A stretch of DNA of 64,000 nt from positions 4,161,001-4,225,000 of the forward strand of contig CP033051.1 of assembly GCA_003667865.1 (NCBI GenBank), in the 5' to 3' direction. How positions within the stretch are numbered: position 1 is the stretch's first letter; the number at the start of each line of letters is the position of its first letter. This DNA is from Rossellomorea marisflavi. Lineage in GTDB: Bacteria; Bacillota; Bacilli; Bacillales; Bacillaceae_B. Below the pieces are notes generated by a model. It was not told the origin of the DNA. It saw only the letters and a program-made list of their open reading frames with translations, and searched no databases. The position numbers and the translations under genes were made by a program. Of the stretch, positions 57,324 through 64,000 are shown one piece after another.

Positions 57324-58148
57324 TTATTTTAGTTCACTGTGTGCTTGAGTCACTGTTTCTTGGATGTTTACAGATTCATCTACTTCGCCAGTTTTTCCTT
57401 CTTGTCCTGACCAGAATAGATGAACCAAGAATTCAATATTACCCTCTCCACCTGTTATAGGCGAATAAGATAGATTTTTTACGTCGTACCCCTCATGTAA
57501 TGCAAGTGAGATAATTTTATTTACTACTTCAACATGAATTTTTGGATCGCGAACGATTCCTTTCTTTCCAACTTGTTCTTTACCAGCCTCAAATTGTGGT
57601 TTTATGAGGGCAACCACATCACTGTTTTGCACTAATAATGTTCTGAGGACAGGTAGAATTAATGATAGTGAGATGAACGAAACATCTATTGTTGAAAAGT
57701 TAGGCATCTCACGTTCAAGATCAGCCGGTGTAACGTATCGGAAATTTGTACGTTCCATTACCACAACACGGTCATCATTTCGTAGCTTCCACGCGAGCTG
57801 GTTGTATCCAACATCTAAAGCATAGGATAATTTCGCACCATTTTGGAGTGCACAGTCCGTAAAGCCACCAGTAGATGAGCCAATGTCTAGCATTACTTTA
57901 TCATTTACATCAAGATCAAATATCTGCAATGCCTTTTCTAACTTTAATCCCCCTCTGCTTACATAAGGAAGAACATTTCCTTTTACAGATAAATCAATGT
58001 CCTCATTTACCTTTTCTCCTGGCTTATCTAGTCTCATTTCTTTTGAATAGACAGTCCCAGCCATAACAGCTCTTTTTGCTCTTTCTCTTGTGTCAAATAA
58101 GCCACGTTCTACAAGAAGTACATCTAAACGTTGTTTTTTAACTTTCAT
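57324..58148 (-). CDS. yqxC: TlyA-family rRNA methyltransferase YqxC
   Basis: A 274-aa S4-domain (residues 5-60) plus FtsJ-like methyltransferase protein. SAM motif LDIGSSTGGFTDCAL near 90, later LIKPQFEAGKEQVGKKGIV. Relatives (TlyA) 2'-O-methylate rRNA cytidines; they were long called hemolysins. It starts 3 nt after the dxs stop. Same order dxs-yqxC-ahrC-recN as B. subtilis. Confidence 0.92.
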   Translation of the reverse strand: MKVKKQRLDVLLVERGLFDTRERAKRAVMAGTVYSKEMRLDKPGEKVNEDIDLSVKGNVLPYVSRGGLKLEKALQIFDLDVNDKVMLDIGSSTGGFTDCALQNGAKLSYALDVGYNQLAWKLRNDDRVVVMERTNFRYVTPADLEREMPNFSTIDVSFISLSLILPVLRTLLVQNSDVVALIKPQFEAGKEQVGKKGIVRDPKIHVEVVNKIISLALHEGYDVKNLSYSPITGGEGNIEFLVHLFWSGQEGKTGEVDESVNIQETVTQAHSELK

Positions 58149-58151
58149 TCT

Positions 58152-60044
58152 TTAAGCCCTTTTTTGTTTTTTTGGTGTAATGGTTAAAATTCGGTCAATG
58201 AGTGCTTCATTTGTAAGACCAATTTCTTTTAGTAATTCATTTACACTTCCATGTTCAATGAAGTGATCTGGTATTCCCATACGATCAATAACTGCTTGAT
58301 GATAACCGTTAGATTGAGCGAATTCTAGTACAGCACTGCCAAAACCACCTTGTAATACCGCCTCTTCTATCGTTACAATTGGCATTTCATCCGCAAGTAT
58401 ATTGTTTAACATCTTTTCGTCTAATGGTTTAATGAACCTTGCATTCACTACTTGAACAGAAACTCCTTGTTTCTCTAACTCCAACGCTGCCTCCATTGCC
58501 ATAGGAATGGTTGTACCAAAAGTAAGGATACTAACATCCGAACCTGGTTTTAAAATCTCCCAACTTCCAATTGGAATTTCTTTCAGTGTCGCATCCATTG
58601 GAACACCGTAACCATTACCTCTTGGATAGCGTAATGCAATTGGTCCATCATTATACTTAAGTGCAGTATTAACTAAGTGTTGACCTTCGTTTTCATCCTT
58701 AGGCATCATCAACACCAAATTTGGTAGGTGACGCAAGAAGGCAATATCAAATACTCCTTGATGTGTTTCACCATCAGCACCAACAAGCCCTGCTCGATCA
58801 ATGCCAATAAATACATTTAGATTCTGCCTACAAATATCATGTACAACTTGGTCATAGGCTCTTTGTAGAAATGTAGAATAGATAGCTAAAAACGGTTTCA
58901 TTTCCTGTGTAGCCAGTCCAGCTGCAACAGTTGCAGCATGTTGTTCCGCAATTCCAACATCAAACATTCTGTCAGGGAATTCCTGTGCAAAACCTTCCAG
59001 CTTTGAGCCAACAGGCATAGCAGGGGTGATGGCTACAACTCTCTCATCTTCGCGAGCTAATTTTCTAACCGTTTCACTCACCAACCCACTCCATGATGGA
59101 GGCGCATTTACTGGTTTAATCAGGTCGCCTGTATCAATCTTGTATGGACCAGTTCCATGCCACGTTCCAACTGTATCTTCCTCGGCAGGGTGAAAGCCTT
59201 TACCTTTTTTCGTAATAACATGTAATAAGACCGGACCCTTTGTTTTCTTAGCATATTGTAGATTTTCTGAAAGGTCGTTATAGTCATGACCATCTACTGG
59301 GCCTAAATAGGTAAAACCAAGCTCTTCAAAGAACATTCCCGATACCAATAAAGATTTAAGGCTATCCTTTACACGTACTGCTGCATCTGCCAAATGGCCA
59401 CCAACTGCAGGAATTCTTTTTAAAATATATTCTAGTTCATCCTTAACCCAATGATATTTCCCCGCAGTTCTTAGTCTTCCTAAAATATTGTGAAGAGCAC
59501 CAACGTTCGGAGCTATCGACATCTCATTGTCATTAAGAATCACAATCATATCCTTTTGTTCATGTCCTATATGGTTTAGCGCTTCAAGAGCCATTCCACC
59601 TGTTAAGGCTCCGTCACCGATAATTGGAACGATATAATTTTTTTCTCTTTTAACATCTCGAGCGATTGCCATACCCATTGCAGCAGAAAGGGATGTTGAA
59701 CTGTGTCCTGTTTCCCATACATCATGTTCACTTTCAATCATTTTCGGAAAACCACAGAGTCCTTTATATTGTCTAAGTGTCTGAAATTGATCGGCTCTAC
59801 CCGTCAAAATTTTATGCACATATGATTGATGCCCAACATCCCAAATTAATTTATCTTTTGGGCTGTCAAAATGTTTATGAAGGGCAACTGTTAATTCAAC
59901 AACTCCAAGATTCGGGCCAATATGTCCTCCTGTCTTGGAAAGGGTTTCAATAAGAAAATCTCGAATATCTTGACTTAGCTCTTCTAATTCATTATTTGAT
60001 AAGGTTTTTAAGAATGATGGGTTTTCAATTGATAATAAATCCAT
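58152..60044 (-). CDS. dxs: 1-deoxy-D-xylulose-5-phosphate synthase
   Basis: A 630-aa thiamine-diphosphate transketolase-like enzyme joining pyruvate and glyceraldehyde 3-phosphate, the first step of the MEP isoprenoid pathway. [17 protein letters not shown] near residue 40, TPP site [16 protein letters not shown] near 150, [15 protein letters not shown] and the catalytic Glu region. ATG 60044 ([13 protein letters not shown]) is the family start; GTG 60053 overlaps its ribosome site. It lies downstream of OLE and oapA in a cluster with ispA. Confidence 0.95.
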   Translation of the reverse strand: MDLLSIENPSFLKTLSNNELEELSQDIRDFLIETLSKTGGHIGPNLGVVELTVALHKHFDSPKDKLIWDVGHQSYVHKILTGRADQFQTLRQYKGLCGFPKMIESEHDVWETGHSSTSLSAAMGMAIARDVKREKNYIVPIIGDGALTGGMALEALNHIGHEQKDMIVILNDNEMSIAPNVGALHNILGRLRTAGKYHWVKDELEYILKRIPAVGGHLADAAVRVKDSLKSLLVSGMFFEELGFTYLGPVDGHDYNDLSENLQYAKKTKGPVLLHVITKKGKGFHPAEEDTVGTWHGTGPYKIDTGDLIKPVNAPPSWSGLVSETVRKLAREDERVVAITPAMPVGSKLEGFAQEFPDRMFDVGIAEQHAATVAAGLATQEMKPFLAIYSTFLQRAYDQVVHDICRQNLNVFIGIDRAGLVGADGETHQGVFDIAFLRHLPNLVLMMPKDENEGQHLVNTALKYNDGPIALRYPRGNGYGVPMDATLKEIPIGSWEILKPGSDVSILTFGTTIPMAMEAALELEKQGVSVQVVNARFIKPLDEKMLNNILADEMPIVTIEEAVLQGGFGSAVLEFAQSNGYHQAVIDRMGIPDHFIEHGSVNELLKEIGLTNEALIDRILTITPKKQKRA

Positions 60045-60088
60045 CTGGTACACCTGCTTTCACACTATAAGTTTGCATGATTGTTGAT

Positions 60089-60688
60089 CTATGATTTTTT
60101 TTTCTTCTTTTCCTTTTTATCTTTTATTATAACGATATTAAACTTATCCTCAACAAATTGTAGCACTTTTCCTACTTGGAAAATAATATCCTTTGAGTAG
60201 CGAATGGCTAAAGTCTTACCTAACGCCTTTCCGCCAACAGTCAAAGCAGCAAGGACACTTGTTAATAATACACTAATTATATATTCAATTAATGATTCAG
60301 AACCAAGTTGATATTGAATCGTTAATTGTATAATAACAATTGCAGATGCAGTACCGCTAATAATACCTGAAATATCACCGATTACATCATTACAAAAGCT
60401 GGCGAAGCGGTCTGCATTTCGAAGGATCCGAATACTTTGACGGGACCCATATACCTTTTTAGCACCCATAGCGTGAAAAGGTGTCTCATCGGCTGCTGTA
60501 GCAGCTATTCCAAGCATATCAAAGAAGATACCAATTAGAACGATAATTAAAACAACTATAAGACCAATTTGCCAAGGAACTCCGTTTAATACCGCATTCG
60601 AAGTAATTGAAAAAATAGCCGCTAACACAAACGTGATAACGGCAATGCTGATGCTCCATTTTATTGAGTTTTTCATTAAGTCATTCAT
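60089..60688 (-). CDS. oapA: OLE-associated membrane protein OapA
   Basis: A 199-aa integral membrane protein with at least three strongly hydrophobic segments (SISIAVITFVLAAIFSI, IGLIVVLIIVLIGIFFDML, IISVLLTSVLAALTV) and a very basic end (KDKKEKKKKKS). The segment GIAATAADETPFHAMGAKKVYG recalls DUF21/CNNM-type membrane domains. Its place directly between the OLE RNA and dxs is diagnostic for OapA, the protein that anchors OLE RNA at the membrane. ATG 60688 is used; five more in-frame codons exist upstream. Confidence 0.9.
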   Translation of the reverse strand: MNDLMKNSIKWSISIAVITFVLAAIFSITSNAVLNGVPWQIGLIVVLIIVLIGIFFDMLGIAATAADETPFHAMGAKKVYGSRQSIRILRNADRFASFCNDVIGDISGIISGTASAIVIIQLTIQYQLGSESLIEYIISVLLTSVLAALTVGGKALGKTLAIRYSKDIIFQVGKVLQFVEDKFNIVIIKDKKEKKKKKS

Positions 60689-60778
60689 AATAAAAAAACA
60701 CACCGTTCTGTCAATAATACTTGATTTCTATATTTTAAAAAACCTATTTTAAGTTATTTCTCATTGTATGTAAAAGGT

Positions 60779-61376
60779 GGTCACATAAAAAGTAAAAATT
60801 GCGGCTTAGGTCCAGTAGGTTTTCCCAGTAAATTACCGGATGTCGCCATACCGGCGGTTTCCCTTTAAAATCTACTTAGCTCCGTCACCAGTAGCTAGAC
60901 TGGATTACCACTTAGTCCGCACTATAATCCCCTTTATGTGTCCATAAGAACAGTCTAGGAGTTTTCCTCAACAACCTTTAACCAAATTCTTAGCCTCTTT
61001 TGCAAAATGGATTTCATATGGACGAAAAAGTACATATCAATGGCCAACTGATGTGTACTTTGTAACCATAATCCCCTCACATTTCACTCAAGGCAGGCTA
61101 CGCTGCTTGTGATTGATCGATCACATTTTGCAGGTCTATCACTATTCCCGACCTTACAAATGCATGTTGTAAGTGGAGGAATAGAGCCTCCGCGGCCAAA
61201 GGGTCAACGCCCACATGCCATTGTGGATCGCCCTTTGGCCTTACTCCCACCTTCGACCCAAGGCTGGGCGCCTCAAGCCGAAACCAGGAACTTCATCGAT
61301 GTGCCCTTTAGTGGATTTTTAGGCCCACCTTCAGAATTGGTAGGTTGACTAGAATACTGCACCACCATTCATGCGT
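60779..61376 (-). ncRNA. ole: OLE RNA (ornate, large, extremophilic)
   Basis: About 600 nt of non-coding, GC-richer, highly structured sequence between ispA and oapA, the known OLE locus. Visible helices include GGCCAAAGGG/CCCTTTGGCC (61194-61203 with 61231-61240) with inner CCACA/TGTGG, CTATTCC/GGAATAG (61142, 61178), CTTACAA/TTGTAAG (61153, 61167) and AAAGTACA/TGTACTTT (about 61026-61062). A 3' domain is closed by GGTCACATAAA/TTTATGTGTCC (60779-60789 with 60933-60943, 10 of 11). The loop of the GGCCAAAGGG hairpin and the GGTCGAAGGTGGG stretch resemble the OLE consensus as I recall it. Ends are approximate: 5' from the promoter, 3' from the closing helix. Confidence 0.92.
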
Positions 61377-61382
61377 GCAATA

Positions 61383-61412
61383 ATTATACCATATCTCTTC
61401 CTTTTCGCTCAA
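61383..61412 (-). promoter_or_regulatory. promoter of OLE RNA
   Basis: Minus strand TTGAGC (61412-61407), 18 nt, TATAAT (61388-61383) with an upstream TG (TGGTATAAT, extended -10). It predicts a start near 61376. The remaining ispA-OLE gap (61413-61548) shows only a 12-bp palindrome CATGAGCTCATG at 61526. Confidence 0.75.
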
Positions 61413-61548
61413 ATGAAGACTATCTCCTATGATGGAGAATTTTAGCAATGATCCTTTTGTTGATGAATATTGTAACAAAGGTCCCGCATGTTAGCATTCA
61501 AAAAGATTACGGTTGATACGACCACCATGAGCTCATGAGATATTAATG

Positions 61549-62436
61549 TCAATGTGTACGATTTGCAATAAGTTCAGCTAGCTCTTTTAAAAGTGTTACA
61601 TCTGCTTCTACCCCGTTAACATAACGTAACGCTTCCTGCAAGTGATAATGTAGCTTCTCCTTAGCCCCGTTCATGCCAAGAAGGCGAGGATAGGTGCTTT
61701 TGACTTTTGATTCATCGCTTCCAACAGGCTTTCCTATTACGTCTTCAGAGCCTTCCACATCTAGGATATCGTCTTGTATTTGAAAAGCAATTCCAATGTG
61801 ATAGGCATACTCTTCAAGTAACTTAATGTCTCTTGCAGGTGCGTTCGCGATGATGGCTCCTGCAACAACACTAAAAGCCAACAATCTACCCGTTTTCCGA
61901 TGATGAATGCTCTCAAGTTCTTCTAGTGTTAAATCCTTCTGCTCTCCTTCAAGGTCAGCAAGCTGTCCTCCTACCATCCCCTCTGCTCCTGAGGACTCTC
62001 CTAAAGATGAAAGTATCTCTAGCCGCTGACTCTGATCTAAACTATGATCAGTAGCAATAAGATGAAAGCTTTTCGTTAATAGGGCATCACCTGCAAGAAT
62101 TGCAAAGGCTTCTCCAAACACTTTATGATTTGTAGGCTTTCCTCTGCGCAGATCATCATCGTCCATTGCAGGCAGGTCATCGTGTATAAGAGAATATGTA
62201 TGAAGCATTTCTATAGCACATGCCACATTTAATCCTTTTATTGGATTTTTTCCATAACTTGAAATCGTTGCAAGAATTAATATTGGCCGGATTCGTTTCC
62301 CACCAGCTTCTAAAGAATATTTCATTGAGTCCTTTAAAGAAGCAGGTGTTTGAATTTGTTCTACGAGTCTGACTAATTCTTCTTCTATCTGTGGCTTGTA
62401 TGTATTCATAAATTCCTTAAGCGAATTTGTTGACAA
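61549..62436 (-). CDS. ispA: farnesyl diphosphate synthase
   Basis: A 295-aa all-helical prenyltransferase condensing DMAPP/GPP with IPP to farnesyl-PP. First Asp-rich motif HDDLPAMDDDDLRRGKPT near residue 83, second FQIQDDILD near 222. TTG start 7 nt after GAGGGGG. It follows xseB by 2 nt, so the upstream cluster xseA-xseB-ispA reads into the OLE region. Confidence 0.95.
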   Translation of the reverse strand: MSTNSLKEFMNTYKPQIEEELVRLVEQIQTPASLKDSMKYSLEAGGKRIRPILILATISSYGKNPIKGLNVACAIEMLHTYSLIHDDLPAMDDDDLRRGKPTNHKVFGEAFAILAGDALLTKSFHLIATDHSLDQSQRLEILSSLGESSGAEGMVGGQLADLEGEQKDLTLEELESIHHRKTGRLLAFSVVAGAIIANAPARDIKLLEEYAYHIGIAFQIQDDILDVEGSEDVIGKPVGSDESKVKSTYPRLLGMNGAKEKLHYHLQEALRYVNGVEADVTLLKELAELIANRTH

Positions 62437-62438
62437 GC

Positions 62439-62669
62439 TTATTCCCCCTCTTTTATAGAGAAGTTTTTTGCACCGTCATCTGTAATTAATTTTGTCATTT
62501 CCTTCTCTGCATTTTGTAGCGTTTCATGACAATACTTTGAAAGCTTCATTCCTTGTTGGTAGTATTCAATGGCCTTTTCTAATGGAACTTCGCCTTCTTC
62601 TAATTTTGAAACAATATCTTCAAGCTCGTCCATTGCCTGTTCAAATGACATACCTTGCTCTTTATCCAT
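62439..62669 (-). CDS. xseB: exodeoxyribonuclease VII small subunit
   Basis: A 76-aa helical protein, MDKEQGMSFEQAMDELEDIV..., with the family pattern LExGxxPLEKAIEYYQQGMKL. It binds XseA to form the single-strand exonuclease VII. The ATG overlaps the xseA stop (ATGGATAA), implying coupling. A longer in-frame extension lies inside xseA and is ignored. Confidence 0.93.
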   Translation of the reverse strand: MDKEQGMSFEQAMDELEDIVSKLEEGEVPLEKAIEYYQQGMKLSKYCHETLQNAEKEMTKLITDDGAKNFSIKEGE

Positions 62670-64000
62670 TTTCAGTCTGCTCCTCCTCAACCTTTTCAAC
62701 TTGGCAAATTGCTTTTCCATCTCGCAAGTGAACGGTGATATGATTTCCTTTACTAAGGTTCTTTGTTGATTTTACTAATTGATCTTCATGGTTATAAACT
62801 AAACTGTAGCCTCTTTCCATTACCTTCAGTGGACTTAAGGCTTCTAAAGTAGTTACAATATTTACGAATTTCTGTTCCTTTCTACGGACAGTGTCTTTCA
62901 TCTGTTTTAGAAGTTGCTGTTGTAGGAATTTAAATCTATCCGTCTCCGCAATCATACGTTTTGAAGGGTGTAATCGTTGTAGTCGATTGTGTATATGTGA
63001 AAATCCATCCTGTTTATGCTTGATAATCATCCTTGTATTTCGTTGTAACCTTTCTACTAGACGATCAACATGTTCAATTTTTTGATTATACAATGCTCCG
63101 GGATTTCTTAGTACATAACTTCGCATAATTGACTGTAATTTTGCCTTCTCACTAGCAATTTTATTTTTGTAGCTTTTCACTAGCCTTAATCTGCGGTTAA
63201 GAACTCTTTCATACAACTCCTCAACATGTGGAACAGCCATTTCTCCTGCAGCAGTAGGTGTAGGAGCACGAAGGTCTGCAATAAAATCAGCAATTGTAAA
63301 ATCTGTTTCATGTCCAACTGCTGAAATAAGGGGGATATGGGACTCATAGATTGCTCTAGCTACAACTTCTTCATTGAAAGCCCAAAGCTCCTCTATTGAA
63401 CCACCACCTCTTCCTGCTATGATGACATCGATATCTCCATATTCGTTTGCTTTTTTTATGGCATTAGCTATTGAAGTGGCAGCTTGCTCTCCCTGTACTA
63501 ATGCAGGGAATATAAGAACTTGCCCTAATGGATACCGACGCTCTATTGTTGTAATAATATCTCGAATGGCAGCACCTGTTGGTGAAGTGACAACAGCAAT
63601 TTTTTTCGGATATTTAGGAATTTCTTTCTTGTTTGCCTCGTCAAAATATCCTGCTTGTTCAAGCTTCTTTTTTAATTGTTCATAAGCTAGGTAAAGTTCT
63701 CCTATACCGTCAGGCTTCATATCCTTTATATAAATCTGATACTGTCCACCACTTTCGTATACGGAGATTTCTCCTTGTACGAGAACATGCATCCCATTTT
63801 CTGGTCTGAATTTTAACACCTGAGCAGAAGATGAGAACATAACGGCCAAGATACGTGCTTTTTCATCTTTTATCGTGAAATATAAATGTCCACTTGAATG
63901 CCTTTTAAAGTTTGAGATCTCTCCTCTGAGATAAACAGTTGAGAGATGAGGATCCTTATCAAATTTTCTTTTTATGTATTTTGTTAACGCCTGTACGGTT
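62662..64000 (-). CDS. xseA: exodeoxyribonuclease VII large subunit, 5' end beyond the window
   Basis: The frame stays open from the window edge, so the gene is cut at its N-terminus by only a few residues (B. subtilis XseA starts about 8 residues earlier). The first visible residues TVQALTKYIKRKFDKDPHLS and the OB-fold GHLYFTIKDEKARILAVMF are the family N-terminal domain. The catalytic core has PTGAAIRDIITTIERRYP, GRGGGSIEELWAFNEE and AVGHETDFTIADFIADLRAPTPTAAGE. A long coiled coil follows. It degrades single-stranded DNA with XseB. Confidence 0.95.
   Translation of the reverse strand, partial: TVQALTKYIKRKFDKDPHLSTVYLRGEISNFKRHSSGHLYFTIKDEKARILAVMFSSSAQVLKFRPENGMHVLVQGEISVYESGGQYQIYIKDMKPDGIGELYLAYEQLKKKLEQAGYFDEANKKEIPKYPKKIAVVTSPTGAAIRDIITTIERRYPLGQVLIFPALVQGEQAATSIANAIKKANEYGDIDVIIAGRGGGSIEELWAFNEEVVARAIYESHIPLISAVGHETDFTIADFIADLRAPTPTAAGEMAVPHVEELYERVLNRRLRLVKSYKNKIASEKAKLQSIMRSYVLRNPGALYNQKIEHVDRLVERLQRNTRMIIKHKQDGFSHIHNRLQRLHPSKRMIAETDRFKFLQQQLLKQMKDTVRRKEQKFVNIVTTLEALSPLKVMERGYSLVYNHEDQLVKSTKNLSKGNHITVHLRDGKAICQVEKVEEEQTENG

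Noticed and set aside
61109..61348. An open frame of 79 codons on the plus strand in the ispA-oapA gap
   Set aside because: It lies inside the OLE RNA, antisense to it, has no ribosome site, and its composition simply reflects the GC-rich RNA helices.
60779..61376. Interpretation as RNase P RNA, tmRNA or 6S RNA
   Set aside because: No RNase P P4 core or tmRNA tRNA-like ends were seen, and the ispA-oapA-dxs position is specific to OLE.

Overview
The window looks like chromosomal DNA of a spore-forming member of the Bacillaceae. Supporting evidence: spo0A, spoIVB and csgA; AGGAGG-type ribosome binding sites with frequent GTG/TTG starts; T-box and SOS-box control; AT-rich composition; and long synteny with the Bacillus subtilis xseA-spo0A-bkd-yqj-yqk interval. 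An OLE RNA between ispA and dxs points to the alkaliphilic, halotolerant or otherwise extremophilic branch that carries this RNA (Bacillus halodurans is the classic host). I do not assign a species.

Left part (1-12 kb): a truncated thiolase gene diverges from HMG-CoA lyase. Then come a yqkD-type hydrolase, an IscA-like and a CDGSH Fe-S protein, an SOS-controlled Y-family polymerase with its YolD partner, csgA with small neighbours, the radical SAM gene yfkAB, an ECF sigma factor with a membrane-anchored DUF4179 partner, and the yqjQ/yqjP pair. Middle (12-30 kb): a proline T-box leader precedes proI. It is followed by a glycosyltransferase, namA, a histidine phosphatase, rnz, zwf plus a cyclase-family hydrolase, gndZ, a second Y-family polymerase behind a solitary CheW, a peptidase T-like gene, acyl-CoA carboxylase plus methylmalonyl-CoA epimerase, the 31-residue Prli42 peptide, an L,D-transpeptidase and an ArAE-type membrane protein.

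29-49 kb is a catabolic block: an arginine-type ABC transporter, bacilliredoxin, the methylmalonyl-CoA mutase operon (mutA-mutB-meaB), and the branched-chain keto acid operon ptb-bcd-buk-lpdV-bkdAA-bkdAB-bkdB behind bkdR. The bkd operon has an excellent sigma-54 promoter. Together these genes take Val/Ile/Leu to acyl-CoA, and propionyl-CoA on to succinyl-CoA. CcpA-type cre-like sites precede several of the units.

49-64 kb (almost all minus strand) runs xseA-xseB-ispA-OLE RNA-oapA-dxs-yqxC-ahrC-recN-spoIVB-spo0A, then a DUF342/FapA-like gene, yqiK and yqzF. The OLE RNA (about 600 nt, own extended -10 promoter) with its membrane partner OapA is the most remarkable system here. The second large non-genic theme is a family of about 150-bp imperfect palindromic repeats (six copies, one inside the bkd operon) with conserved ends and two exchangeable inner hairpins. 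No transposase, CRISPR array, rRNA or tRNA was seen.
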